Below, in pieces: positions 10,740 through 22,910 of a stretch of 64,000 nt of DNA. The DNA is from Toxorhynchites rutilus septentrionalis (taxonomy: Eukaryota; Arthropoda; Insecta; Diptera; Culicidae). The stretch covers positions 177,947,788-178,011,787 of the forward strand of contig NC_073746.1 of assembly GCF_029784135.1 (NCBI RefSeq), read 5' to 3'. Numbering within the stretch: the stretch's first letter is position 1; every line of letters begins with the position of its first letter. Below the pieces are notes generated by a model. The model was not told where the DNA came from. It made no database searches and was given only the letters and a program-made list of their open reading frames with translations. The position numbers and the translations under genes are program-made.

Positions 10740-11038
10740 GCATCGCATCGCATCGCATCGCATCGCATCGCATCGCATCGCATCGCATCGCATCGCATCG
10801 CATCGCATCGCATCGCATCGCATCGCATCGCATCGCATCGCATCGCATCGCATCGCATCGCATCGCATCGCATCGCATCGCATCGCATCGCATCGCATCG
10901 CATCGCATCGCATCGCATCGCATCGCATCGCATCGCATCGCATCGCATCGCATCGCATCGCTTCACATCGCATCGCATCGCATCGCATCGCATCGCATCG
11001 CATCGCATCGCATCGCATCGCATCGCATCGCATCGCAT
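10740..11038. repeat. (GCATC)n array, 299 bp
   Basis: 59 pentamers plus GCAT, with adjacent variants GCTTC and ACATC near 10960-10968. Confidence 0.95.
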
Positions 11039-11606
11039 TCCCCAGGCAGCTTGGTTTTGATGGCTATGTTGGGGAAACCGTGCCAATCAAAACGGGGTTG
11101 ATAGGGCGTTTATATAACTATATTTTCTCTTTCAATCCCATTTCATCTCTGCCACCGGACTGAACAGTGGCAATCCCATTTATTTTCTGCCACCGGACTG
11201 AACAGAGGCAATCCCATTTATTTTCTGCCACCGGACTGAACAGATGCAATCCCATTTCTTTTCTGCCATCGGACTAAACAGTGGTTTATTAGCCGCATCG
11301 CATCGCATCGCATCGCATCGCATCGCATCGCATCGCATCGCATCGCATCGCATCACATCGCATCGCATCGCATCGCATCGCATCGCATTCCCCAGGCAGC
11401 TTGGTTTTGATGGCTATGTTGGGGAAACCGTGCCAATCAAAACGGGGTTGATAGGGCGTTTATATAACTATATTTTCTCTTTCAATCCCATTTCATCTCT
11501 GCCACCGGACTGAACAGTGGCAATCCCATTTATTTTCTGCCACCGGACTGAACAGATGCAATCCCATTTCTTTTCTGCCATCGGACTAAACAGTGGTTTA
11601 TTAGCC

Positions 11607-11795
11607 GCATCGCATCGCATCGCATCGCATCGCATCGCATCGCATCGCATCGCATCGCATCGCATCGCATCGCATCGCATCGCATCGCATCGCATCGCAT
11701 CGCATCGCATCGCATCGCATCGCATCGCATCGCATCGCATCGCATCGCATCGCATCGCATCGCATCGCATCGCATCGCATCGCATCGCATCGCAT
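11607..11795. repeat. (GCATC)n array, 189 bp
   Basis: 37 pentamers plus GCAT, uninterrupted, with standard junctions. Confidence 0.95.
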
Positions 11796-12257
11796 TCCCC
11801 AGGCAGCTTGGTTTTGATGGCTATGTTGGGGAAACCGTGCCAATCAAAACGGGGTTGATAGGGCGTTTATATAACTATATTTTCTCTTTCAATCCCATTT
11901 CATCTCTGCCACCGGACTGAACAGTGGCAATCCCATTTATTTTCTGCCACCGGACTGAACAGATGCAATCCCATTTCTTTTCTGCCATCGGACTAAACAG
12001 TGGTTTATTAGCCGCATCGCATCGCATCGCATCGCATCGCATCGCATCGCATCGCATCGCATCGCATCGCATCGCATTCCCCAGGCAGCTTGGTTTTGAT
12101 GGCTATGTTGGGGAAACCGTGCCAATCAAAACGGGGTTGATAGGGCGTTTATATAACTATATTTTCTCTTTCAATCCCATTTCATCTCTGCCACCGGACT
12201 GAACAGTGGCAATCCCATTTCTTTTCTGCCATCGGACTAAACAGTGGTTTATTAGCC

Positions 12258-12481
12258 GCATCGCATCGCATCGCATCGCATCGCATCGCATCGCATCGCA
12301 TCGCATCGCATCGCATCGCATCGCATCGCATCGCATCGCATCGCATCGCATCGCATCGCATCGCATCGCATCGCATCGCATCGCATCGCATCGCATCGCA
12401 TCGCATCGCATCGCATCGCATCGCATCGCATCGCATCGCATCGCATCGCATCGCATCGCATCGCATCGCATCGCATCGCAT
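12258..12481. repeat. (GCATC)n array, 224 bp
   Basis: 44 pentamers plus GCAT, preceded by a unit with only two 38-mers. It ends at the start of the duplicated block 12481-13390. Confidence 0.95.
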
Positions 12482-13390
12482 TCCCCAGGCAGCTTGGTTT
12501 TGATGGCTATGTTGGGGAAACCGTGCCAATCAAAACGGGGTTGATAGGGCGTTTATATAACTATATTTTCTCTTTCAATCCCATTTCATCTCTGCCACCG
12601 GACTGAACAGTGGCAATCCCATTTATTTTCTGCCACCGGACTGAACAGAGGCAATCCCATTTCTTTTCTGCCATCGGACTAAACAGTGGTTTATTAGCCG
12701 CATAGCATCACATCGCATCGCATCGCATTCCCCAGGCAGCTTGGTTTTGATGGCTATGTTGGGGAAACCGTGCCAATCAAAACGGGCGTTTATATAACTA
12801 TATTTTCTCTTTCAATCCCATTTCATCTCTGCCACCGGACTGAACAGTGGCAATCCCATTTATTTTCTGCCACCGGACTGAACAGATGCAATCCCATTTC
12901 TTTTCTGCCATCGGACTAAACAGTGGTTTATTAGCCGCATCGCATCGCATTCCCCAGGCAGCTTGGTTTTGATGGCTATGTTGGGGAAACCGTGCCAATC
13001 AAAACGGGGTTGATAGGGCGTTTATATAACCATTCCCCAGGCAGCTTGGTTTTGATGGCTATGTTGGGGAAACCGTGCCAATCAAAACGGGGTTGATAGG
13101 GCGTTTATATAACTATATTTTCTCTTTCAATCCCATTTCATCTCTGCCACCGGACTGAACAGTGGCAATCCCATTTATTTTCTGCCACCGGACTGAACAG
13201 ATGCAATCCCATTTCTTTTCTGCCATCGGACTAAACAGTGGTTTATTAGCCGCATCGCATCGCATCGCATCGCATCGCATCGCATCGCATCGCATCGCAT
13301 CGCATCGCATCGCATCGCATCGCATCGCATCGCATCGCATCGCATCGCATCGCATCGCATCGCATCGCATCGCATCGCATCGCATCGCAT
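12481..13390. repeat. Segmental duplicate block, copy 2
   Basis: Counterpart of 8121-9010. Its first part also matches 15653-16147 at an offset of 3172 bp: odd array at 12700 and 15872, shortened M1 at 12783 and 15955, next array at 12937 and 16109. Three-way sharing of rare variants shows recent block amplification. Confidence 0.85.
13252..13390. repeat. (GCATC)n array, 139 bp
   Basis: 27 pentamers plus GCAT; the positional counterpart of 8892-9010, with four more pentamers. Confidence 0.95.
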
Positions 13391-13608
13391 TCCCCAGGCA
13401 GCTTGGTTTCGATGGCTATGTTGGGGAAACCGTGCCAATCAAAACGGGGTTGATAGGGCGTTTATATAACTATATTTTCCCTTTCAATCCCATTTCATCT
13501 CTGCCACCGGACTGAACAGTGGCAATCCCATTTATTTTCTGCCACCGGACTGAACAGATGCAATCCCATTTCTTTTCTGCCATCGGACTAAACAGTGGTT
13601 TATTAGCC

Positions 13609-13742
13609 GCATCGCATCGCATCGCATCGCATCGCATCGCATCGCATCGCATCGCATCGCATCGCATCGCATCGCATCGCATCGCATCGCATCGCATCGC
13701 ATCGCATCGCATCGCATCGCATCGCATCGAATCGCATCGCAT
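13609..13742. repeat. (GCATC)n array, 134 bp
   Basis: 26 pentamers plus GCAT, with one variant (CGAAT) near 13730. Confidence 0.95.
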
Positions 13743-13960
13743 TCCCCAGGCAGCTTGGTTTTGATGGCTATGTTGGGGAAACCGTGCCAATCAAAACGGG
13801 GTTGATAGGGCGTTTATATAACTATATTTTCTCTTTCAATCCCATTTCATCTCTGCCACCGGACTGAACAGTGGCAATCCCATTTATTTTCTGCCACCGG
13901 ACTGAACAGAGGCAATCCCATTTCTTTTCTGCCATCGGACTAAACAGTGGTTTATTAGCC

Positions 13961-14074
13961 GCATCGCATCGCATCGCATCGCATCGCATCGCATCGCATC
14001 GCATCGCATCGCATCGCATCGCATCGCATCGCATCGCATCGCATCGCATCGCATCGCATCGCATCGCATCGCAT
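13961..14074. repeat. (GCATC)n array, 114 bp
   Basis: 22 pentamers plus GCAT, standard junctions. Confidence 0.95.
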
Positions 14075-14838
14075 TCCCCAGGCAGCTTGGTTTTGATGGC
14101 TATGTTGGGGAAACCGTGCCAATCAAAACGGGGTTGATAGGGCGTTTATATAACTATATTTTCTCTTTCAATCCCATTTCATCTCTGCCACCGGACTGAA
14201 CAGTGGCAATCCCATTTATTTTCTGCCACCGGACTGAACAGAGGCAATCCCACTTCTTTTCTGCCATCGGACTAAACAGTGGTTTATTAGCCGCATCGCA
14301 TCGCATCGCATCGCATCGCATCGCATTCCCCAGGCAGCTTGGTTTTGATGGCTATGTTGGGGAAACCGTGCCAATCAAAACGGGGTTGATAGGGCGTTAT
14401 ATAACTATATTTTCTCTTTCAATCCCATTTCATCTCTGCCACCGGACTGAACAGTGGCAATCCCATTTATTTTCTGCCACCGGACTGAACAGATGCAATC
14501 CCATTTCTTTTCTGCCATCGGACTAAACAGTGGTTTATTAGCCGCATCGCATCGCATCGCATCGCATCGCATCGCATCGCATTCCCCAGGCAGCTTGGTT
14601 TTGATGGCTATGTTGGGGAAACCGTGCCAATCAAAACGGGGTTGATAGGGCGTTTATATAACTATATTTTCTCTTTCAATCCCATTTCATCTCTGCCACC
14701 GGACTGAACAGTGGCAATCCCATTTATTTTCTGCCACCGGACTGAACAGAGGCAATCCCATTTATTTTCTGCCACCGGACTGAACAGATGCAATCCCATT
14801 TCTTTTCTGCCATCGGACTAAACAGTGGTTTATTAGCC

Positions 14839-15032
14839 GCATCGACTCGCATCGCATCGCATCGCATCGCATCGCATCGCATCGCATCGCATCGCATCGC
14901 ATCGCATCGCATCGCATCGCATCGCATCGCATCGCATCGCATCGCATCGCATCGCATCGCATCGCATCGCATCGCATCGCATCGCATCGCATCGCATCGC
15001 ATCGCATCGCATCGCATCGCATCGCATCGCAT
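14839..15032. repeat. (GCATC)n array, 194 bp
   Basis: The array opens irregularly as GCATCGACTCGCATC and is then regular. It follows a unit with four 38-mers. Confidence 0.95.
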
Positions 15033-15494
15033 TCCCCAGGCAGCTTGGTTTTGATGGCTATGTTGGGGAAACCGTGCCAATCAAAACGGGGTTGATAGGG
15101 CGTTTATATAACTATATTTTCTCTTTCAATCCCATTTCATCTCTGCCACCGGACTGAACAGTGGCAATCCCATTTATTTTCTGCCACCGGACTGAACAGA
15201 TGCAATCCCATTTCTTTTCTGCCATCGGACTAAACAGTGGTTTATTAGCCGCATCGCATCGCATCGCATCGCATCGCATCGCATCGCATCGCATCGCATC
15301 GCATCGCATCGCATTCCCCAGGCAGCTTGGTTTTGATGGCTATGTTAGGGAAACCGTGCCAATCAAAACGGGGTTGATAGGGCGTTTATATAACTATATT
15401 TTCTCTTTCAATCCCATTTCATCTCTGCCACCGGACTGAACAGTGGCAATCCCATTTCTTTTCTGCCATCGGACTAAACAGTGGTTTATTAGCC

Positions 15495-15653
15495 GCATCG
15501 CATCGCATCGCATCGCATCGCATCGCATCGCATCGCATCGCATCGCATCGCATCGCATCGCATCGCATCGCATCGCATCGCATCGCATCGCATCGCATCG
15601 CATCGCATCGCATCGCATCGCATCGCATCGCATCGCATCGCATCGCATCGCAT
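15495..15653. repeat. (GCATC)n array, 159 bp
   Basis: 31 pentamers plus GCAT, preceded by a two-38-mer unit. It is the positional counterpart of 12258-12481. Confidence 0.95.
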
Positions 15654-16147
15654 TCCCCAGGCAGCTTGGTTTTGATGGCTATGTTGGGGAAACCGTGCCA
15701 ATCAAAACGGGGTTGATAGGGCGTTTATATAACTATATTTTCTCTTTCAATCCCATTTCATCTCTGCCACCGGACTGAACAGTGGCAATCCCATTTATTT
15801 TCTGCCACCGGACTGAACAGAGGCAATCCCATTTCTTTTCTGCCATCGGACTAAACAGTGGTTTATTAGCCGCATAGCATCACATCGCGTCGCATCGCAT
15901 TCCCCAGGCAGCTTGGTTTTGATGGCTATGTTGGGGAAACCGTGCCAATCAAAACGGGCGTTTATATAACTATATTTTCTCTTTCAATCCCATTTCATCT
16001 CTGCCACCGGACTGAACAGTGGCAATCCCATTTATTTTCTGCCACCGGACTGAACAGATGCAATCCCATTTCTTTTCTGCCATCGGACTAAACAGTGGTT
16101 TATTAGCCGCATCGCATCGCATCGCATCGCATCGCATCGCATCGCAT
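15653..16147. repeat. Segmental duplicate block, copy 3 (partial)
   Basis: Matches 12481-12950 at a constant offset of 3172 bp up to the array at 16109, which has grown to 39 bp from 14 bp. The shared odd array GCATAGCATCACATC is the key marker. Confidence 0.83.
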
Positions 16148-16647
16148 TCCCCAGGCAGCTTGGTTTTGATGGCTATGTTGGGGAAACCGTGCCAATCAAA
16201 ACGGGGTTGATAGGGCGTTTATATAACTATATTTTCTCTTTCAATCCCATTTCATCTCTGCCACCGGACTGAACAGTGGCAATCCCATTTATTTTCTGCC
16301 ACCGGACTGAACAGAGGCAATCCCATTTCTTTTCTGCCATCGGACTAAACAGTGGTTTATTAGCCGCATCGCATCGCATCGCATCGCATCGCATCGCATC
16401 GCATCGCATCGCATCGCATCGCATCGCATTCCCCAGGCAGCTTGGTTTTGATGGCTATGTTGGGGAAACCGTGCCAATCAAAACGGGGTTGATAGGGCGT
16501 TTATATAACTATATTTTCTCTTTCAATCCCATTTCATCTCTGCCACCGGACTGAACAGTGGCAATCCCATTTATTTTCTGCCACCGGACTGAACAGATGC
16601 AATCCCATTTCTTTTCTGCCATCGGACTAAACAGTGGTTTATTAGCC

Positions 16648-16851
16648 GCATCGCATCGCATCGCATCGCATCGCATCGCATCGCATCGCATCGCATCGCA
16701 TCGCATCGCATCGCATCGCATCGCATCGCATCGCATCGCATCGCATCGCATCGCATCGCATCGCATCGTATCGCATCGCATCGCATCGCATCGCATCGCA
16801 TCGCATCGCATCGCATCGCATCGCATCGCATCGCATCGCATCGCATCGCAT
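16648..16851. repeat. (GCATC)n array, 204 bp
   Basis: 40 pentamers plus GCAT, with one C-to-T variant near 16769. Confidence 0.95.
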
Positions 16852-17031
16852 TCCCCAGGCAGCTTGGTTTTGATGGCTATGTTGGGGAAACCGTGCCAAT
16901 CAAAACGGGGTTGATAGGGCGTTTATATAACTATATTTTCTCTTTCAATCCCATTTCATCTCTGCCACCGGACTGAACAGTGGCAATCCCATTTCTTTTC
17001 TGCCATCGGACTAAACAGTGGTTTATTAGCC

Positions 17032-17445
17032 GCATCGCATCGCCTCGCATCGCATCGCATCGCATCGCATCGCATCGCATCGCATCGCATCGCATCGCAT
17101 CGCATCGCATCGCATCGCATCGCATCGCATCGCATCGCATCGCATCGCATCGCATCGCATCGCATCGCATCGCATCGCATCGCATCGCATCGCATCGCAT
17201 CGCATCGCATCGCATCGCATCGCATCGCATCGCATCGCATCGCATCGCATCGCATCGCATCGCATCGCATCGCATCGCATCGCATCGCATCGCATCGCAT
17301 CGCATCGCATCGCATCGCATCGCATCGCATCGCATCGCATCGCATCGCATCGCATCGCATCGCATCGCATCGCATCGCATCGCATCGCATCGCATCGCAT
17401 CGCATCGCATCGCATCGCATCGCATCGCATCGCATCGCATCGCAT
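17032..17445. repeat. (GCATC)n array, 414 bp
   Basis: 82 pentamers plus GCAT, with one A-to-C variant near 17044. Confidence 0.95.
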
Positions 17446-17653
17446 TCCCCAGGCAGCTTGGTTTTGATGGCTATGTTGGGGAAACCGTGCCAATCAAAAC
17501 GGGCGTTTATATAACTATATTTTCTCTTTCAATCCCATTTCATCTCTGCCACCGGACTGAACAGTGGCAATCCCATTTATTTTCTGCCACCGGACTGAAC
17601 AGATGCAATCCCATTTCTTTTCTGCCATCGGACTAAACAGTGGTTTATTAGCC

Positions 17654-18022
17654 GCATCGCATCGCATCGCATCGCATCGCATCGCATCGCATCGCCTCGC
17701 ATCGCATCGCATCGCATCGCATCGCATCGCATCGCATCGCATCGCATCGCATCGCATCGCATCGCATCGCATCGCATCGCATCGCATCGCATCGCATCGC
17801 ATCGCATCGCATCGCATCGCATCGCATCGCATCGCATCGCATCGCATCGCATCGCATCGCCTCGCATCGCATCGCATCGCATCGCATCGCATCGCATCGC
17901 ATCGCATCGCATCGCATCGCATCGCCTCGCATCGCATCGCATCGCATCGCATCGCATCGCATCGCATCGCATCGCATCGCATCGCATCGCATCGCATCGC
18001 ATCGCATCGCATCGCATCGCAT
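17654..18022. repeat. (GCATC)n array, 369 bp, with aberrant right junction
   Basis: Three GCCTC variants (near 17696, 17861 and 17926). On the right the array runs straight into ATATTTTCTCTTTC, so about 80 bp of M1, including its CCAAT and hairpin, are deleted. Confidence 0.95.
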
Positions 18023-18159
18023 ATATTTTCTCTTTCAATCCCATTTCATCTCTGCCACCGGACTGAACAGTGGCAATCCCATTTATTTTCTGCCACCGGA
18101 CTGAACAGATGCAATCCCATTTCTTTTCTGCCATCGGACTAAACAGTGGTTTATTAGCC

Positions 18160-18273
18160 GCATCGCATCGCATCGCATCGCATCGCATCGCATCGCATCG
18201 CATCGCATCGCATCGCATCGCATCGCATCGCATCGCATCGCATCGCATCGCATCGCATCGCATCGCATCGCAT
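18160..18273. repeat. (GCATC)n array, 114 bp
   Basis: 22 pentamers plus GCAT, standard junctions. Confidence 0.95.
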
Positions 18274-18491
18274 TCCCCAGGCAGCTTGGTTTTGATGGCT
18301 ATGTTGGGGAAACCGTGCCAATCAAAACGGGGTTGATAGGGCGTTTATATAACTATATTTTCTCTTTCAATCCCATTTCATCTCTGCCACCGGACTGAAC
18401 AGTGGCAATCCCATTTATTTTCTGCCACCGGACTGAACAGAGGCAATCCCATTTCTTTTCTGCCATCGGACTAAACAGTGGTTTATTAGCC

Positions 18492-18735
18492 GCATCGCAT
18501 CGCATCGCATCGCATCGCATCGCATCGCATCGCATCGCATCGCATCGCATCGCATCGCATCGCATCGCATCGCATCGCATCGCATCGCATCGCATCGCAT
18601 CGCATCGCATCGCATCGCATCGCATCGCATCGCATCGCATCGCATCGCATCGCATCGCATCGCATCGCATCGCATCACATCGCATCGCATCGCATCGCAT
18701 CGCATCGCATCGCATCGCATCGCATCGCATCGCAT
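18492..18735. repeat. (GCATC)n array, 244 bp
   Basis: 48 pentamers plus GCAT, with one ACATC variant near 18676. Confidence 0.95.
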
Positions 18736-19983
18736 TCCCCAGGCAGCTTGGTTTTGATGGCTATGTTGGGGAAACCGTGCCAATCAAAATGGGGTTGATA
18801 GGGCGTTTATATAACTATATTTTCTCTTTCAATCCCATTTCATCTCTGCCACCGGACTGAACAGTGGCAATCCCATTTATTTTCTGCCACCGGACTGAAC
18901 AGAGGCAATCCCACTTCTTTTCTGCCATCGGACTAAACAGTGGTTTATTAGCCGCATCGCATCGCATCGCATCGCATCGCATCGCATCGCATTCCCCAGG
19001 CAGCTTGGTTTTGATGGCTATGCATCGCATCGCATCGCATCGCATCGCATCGCATCGCATCGCATCGCATTCCCCAGGCAGATTGGTTTTGATGGCTATG
19101 TTGGGGAAACCGTGCCAATCAAAACGGGGTTGATAGGGCGTTTATATAACTATATTTTCTCTTTCAATCCCATTTCATCTCTGCCACCGGACTGAACAGT
19201 GGCAATCCCATTTATTTTCTGCCACCGGACTGAACAGATGCAATCCCATTTCTTTTCTGCCATCGGACTAAACAGTGGTTTATTAGCCGCATCGCATCGC
19301 ATCGCATCGCATCGCATCGCATCGCATCGCATCGCATCGCATCGCATCGCATCGCATTCCCCAGGCAGCTTGGTTTTGATGGCTATGTTGGGGAAACCGT
19401 GCCAATCAAAACGGGGTTGATAGGGCGTTTATATAACTATATTTTCTCTTTCAATCCCATTTCATCTCTGCCACCGGACTGAACAGTGGCAATCCCATTT
19501 ATTTTCTGCCACCGGACTGAACAGATGCAATCCCATTTCATCTCTGCCACCGGACTGAACAGTGGCAATCCCATTTATTTTCTGCCACCGGACTGAACAG
19601 AGGCAATCCCATTTCTTTTCTGCCATCGGACTAAACAGTGGTTTATTAGCCGGTGCCCGATCGGAAATTAATTTAGTTGCATTTGCAATGTTATAGGAAA
19701 ATAGTTTCTCTCGCTCGCTCGCTCGCCTAAATACTATGTTCTTCTCTCTCAATCCCATTTCTTCTCTGCCACCGGACTGAACAGTGGCAATCCCATTTAT
19801 TTTCTGCCGTCGGACTGAGCAGAGGCAATCCCATTTCTTTTCTGCCATCGGACTGAACAGTGGTTTATTAGCCGGTGCCCGCTCGGAAATTAATTTAATA
19901 GCAATTGCAATGTGATAAGAAAACAGTTTCTCTCTCTCGCTCGCCTAAATACTATGTTCTTCTCTTTCAATCCCATTTCTTCA

Positions 19984-20097
19984 ACTTTGTTGAGCATAAA
20001 TAATCTACATTTGAAAACGAACTGTACCTTTTTAAACTCAGACGAGAAATAAAGAATCAGAGTTGTTCTGTGACCCGAACTGCATAGATGTTTAACT
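19984..20097 (+). mobile_element. 5'-truncated solo LTR fragment
   Basis: The last 114 bp of the 340-bp LTR, from ACTTTGTTGAGC to TTTAACT, joined on the left to a 38-mer (CCCATTTCTTCA). The AATAAA signal is retained. The same junction occurs at 32354-32467, so the truncation happened once and was later duplicated. Confidence 0.85.
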
Positions 20098-20536
20098 CGC
20101 GCTCGGAAATTAATTTAATAGCAATTGCAATGTGATAGGAGCACAGTTTCTCTCGCTCGCTCGCCTAAATACTATGTTCTTCTCTTTCAATCCCATTTCT
20201 TCTCTGCCACCGGACTGAACAGTGGCAATCCCATTTATTTTCTGCAACCGGACTGAACAGAGGCAATCCCATTTTTTTCTGCCATCGGACTGAACAGTGG
20301 TTTATTAGCCGGTGCCCGCTCGGAAATTAATTTAATAGCATTTGCAATGTGATAGGAAAATAGTTTCTCTCGCTCGCTCACCTAAATACTATGTTCTTCT
20401 CTTTCAATCCCATTTCTTCTCTGCCAACGGACTGAACAGTGGCAATCCCATTTATTTTCTGCAACCGGACTGAACAGAGGTAATCCCATTTTTTTTCTGC
20501 CATCGGACTGAACAGTGGTTTATTAGCCGGTGCGCG

Positions 20537-20876
20537 AGTTAGCAACGATCCCGATCACCTACATTCTTACACCAGCGGCATGACGTACCACATGTTGAAA
20601 ACATCAACAACCCGGACCACCAACATGCACCAAGTCACCAACCACCACCGAGCCAGCGACACGACGCACCACATGCTGATGTTAGCATTACTGATTTTGG
20701 GCAGCATGTGTTTACAAACATGTGTTGTTTTTCATTCTCAGACCGATCCAGGACAATAGGCCACTTTGTTGAGCATAAATAATCTACATTTGAAAACGAA
20801 CTGTACCTTTTTAAACTCAGACGAGAAATAAAGAATCAGAGTTGTTCTGTGACCCGAACTGCATAGATGTTTAACT
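20537..20876 (+). mobile_element. Solo LTR, Ty3/gypsy (errantivirus-like), copy 1
   Basis: This 340-bp block begins AGTTAGCAACG and ends GTTTAACT, giving AGTTA...TAACT termini as in insect gypsy-type LTRs. It is flanked by the 4-bp duplication CGCG (20533-20536 and 20877-20880). The reconstructed empty site GGTG-CGCG-CTCGG lies inside M2, which normally reads GGTGCCCGCTCGG. AATAAA near 20827 fits an LTR polyadenylation signal in plus orientation. No internal retroelement coding region is attached. Confidence 0.8.
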
Positions 20877-21347
20877 CGCGCTCGGAAATTAATTTAATAC
20901 CAATTGCAATGTGATAGGAGCACAGTTTCTCTCACTCACTCCCCTAAATACTATGTTCTTCTCTTTCAATCCCATTTCTTCTCTGCCACCGGACTGAACA
21001 GTGGAAATCCCATTTATTTTCTGCCGTCGGACTGAGCAGAGGCAATCCCATTTCTTTTCTGCCATCGAACTGAACAGTGGTTTATTAGCCGGTGCCTGCT
21101 CGGAAATTAATTTAGTTGCATTTGCAATGTGATAGGAAAATAGTTTCTCTCGCTCGCTCCCCTAAATACTATATTCTTCTCTTTCAATCCCATTTCTTCT
21201 CTGCCACCGGACTGAACAGAGGCAATCCCATTACTTTTCTGCCATCGGACTGAACAGTGGTTTATTAGCCGGTGCAGCCCATTTCTTCTCTGCCACCGGA
21301 CTGAACAGTGGCAATCCCATTTATTTTATGCCACCGGACTGAACAGA

Positions 21348-21426
21348 GCATCGCATCGCATCGCATCGCATCGCATCGCTTCGCATCGCATCGCATCGCA
21401 TCGCATCGCATCGCGTCGCATCGCAT
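21348..21426. repeat. GCATC array inside a 38-mer (class B, representative)
   Basis: Left junction GAACAGA|GCATC and right junction GCAT|TTCTTTTCTGCC. The array replaces the GGCAATCCC part of a 38-mer, with CAT shared at the right edge. It carries GCTTC and GCGTC marker pentamers. Other class B arrays: 22352-22435, 26205-26283, 33165-33228, 36485-36563, 37670-37728, 47340-47418 and 59390-59468. That at 21633-21701 has a GAACAGC left edge. The array at 63545-63743 has a class B left edge but ends at M1. Confidence 0.9.
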
Positions 21427-21907
21427 TTCTTTTCTGCCATCGGACTGAACAGTGGTTTATTAGCTGGTGCCCGCTCGGAAATTAATTTAATAGCAATTGC
21501 AATGTGATAAGAAAACAGTATCTCTCACTCGCTCGCCTAATACTATGTTCTTCTTTTTCAATCCCATTTCTTCTCTGCCACCGGACTGAACAGTGGCAAT
21601 CCCATTTATTTTCTGCCACCGGACTGAACAGCGCATCGCATCGCATCGCATCGCATCGCATCGCTTCGCATCGCATCGCATCGCATCGCGTCGCATCGCA
21701 TTTCTTTTCTGCCATCGGACTGAACAGTGGTTTATTAGCTGGTGCCCGCTCGGAAATTAATTTAATAGCAATTGCAATGTGATAAGAAAACAGTATCTCT
21801 CACTCGCTCGCCTAATACTATGTTCTTCTTTTTCAATCCCATTTCTTCTCTGCCACCGGACTGAACAGTGGCAATCCCATTTATTTTCTGCCACCGGACT
21901 GAACAGC

Positions 21908-22076
21908 GCATCGCATCGCATCGCATCGCATCGCATCGCATCGCATCGCATCGCATCGCATCGCATCGCATCGCATCGCATCGCATCGCATCGCATCGCA
22001 TCGCATCGCATCGCATCGCATCGCATCGCATCGCATCGCATCGCATCGCATCGCATCGCATCGCATCGCATCGCAT
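21908..22076. repeat. (GCATC)n array, 169 bp (class C, representative)
   Basis: Left junction GAACAG|CGCATC inside a 38-mer, right junction GCAT|TCCCCAGG into M1. Other class C arrays: 22642-22730 (two GCAGC variants), 26490-26553, 27531-27594, 36770-36858, 38369-38442 and 47625-47658. Confidence 0.92.
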
Positions 22077-22910
22077 TCCCCAGGCAGCCTGGTTTTGATG
22101 GCTATGTTGGGGAAACCGTGCCAATCAAAACGGGGTTGATAGAGCGTTTATATAACTATATTTTCTCTTTCAATCCCATTTCATCTCTGCCACCGGACTG
22201 AACAGTGGCAATCCCATTTATTTTCTGCCGTCGGACTGAACAGAGGTAATCCCATTTCTTTTCTGCCATCGGACTGAACAGCCCATTTCTTCTCTGCCAC
22301 CGGACTGAACAGTGGCAATCCCATTTATTTTCTGCCACCGGACTGAACAGAGCATCGCATCGCATCGCATCGCATCGCATCGCATCGCTTCGCATCGCAT
22401 CGCATCGCATCGCATCGCATCGCGTCGCATCGCATTTCTTTTCTGCCATCGGACTGAACAGTGGTTTATTAGCTGGTGCCCGCTCGGAAATTAATTTAAT
22501 AGCAATTGCAATGTGATAAGAAAACAGTATCTCTCACTCGCTCGCCTAATACTATGTTCTTCTTTTTCAATCCCATTTCTTCTCTGCCACCGGACTGAAC
22601 AGTGGCAATCCCATTTATTTTCTGCCACCGGACTGAACAGCGCATCGCATCGCATCGCATCGCATCGCATCGCATCGCATCGCATCGCAGCGCATCGCAG
22701 CGCATCGCATCGCATCGCATCGCATCGCATTCCCCAGGCAGCTTGGTTTTGATGGCTATGTTGGGGAAACCGTGCCAATCAAAACGGGGTTGATAGGGCG
22801 TTTATATAACTATATTTTCTCTTTCAATCCCATTTCATCTCTGCCACCGGACTGAACAGTGGCAATCCCATTTCTTTTCTGCCATCGGACTAAACAGTGG
22901 TTTATTAGCC

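Larger units (their letters stand above)
6296..19357. repeat. Shorter GCATC arrays of domain I (grouped)
   Basis: Arrays under 100 bp with the standard junctions lie at 6296-6309, 6528-6621, 6840-6928, 7109-7137, 7346-7359, 8028-8121, 8340-8368, 8577-8590, 9229-9287, 9506-9519, 10423-10521, 11295-11388, 12014-12077, 12700-12728, 12937-12950, 14293-14326, 14544-14582, 15251-15314, 15872-15900, 16109-16147, 16366-16429, 18954-18992 and 19289-19357. The array at 19022-19070 starts inside M1 after GATGGCTA. All are 5n+4 bp long. Confidence 0.93.
4687..19650. repeat. Satellite domain I: M1 units with GCATC arrays
   Basis: About 45 consecutive units of the form (GCATC)n GCAT + M1 + two to four 38-mers + TTTATTAGCC. 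The non-array part is 218 bp in most units (5201-5418, 6078-6295, 6310-6527, 6622-6839). It is 180 bp where one 38-mer is missing (6929-7108) and 208 bp where TTGATAGGG-type bases are lost (7138-7345). M2 is absent until 19651. Four M1 copies (7441, 8672, 9601, 13032) have no array and follow directly on ATATAACC. Confidence 0.93.

Noticed and set aside
5280..19357. Minus-strand frame running from M1 (MARFPQHSHQNQ) through the array to the 38-mers (ending KEKI) as a repeated gene
   Set aside because: It is open only when array length leaves remainder 2 on division by 3. My hand count for domain I gives 18 arrays with that remainder, 10 with remainder 1 and 13 with remainder 0. The excess is explained by duplicated blocks. 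No frame preservation means no evidence of coding.
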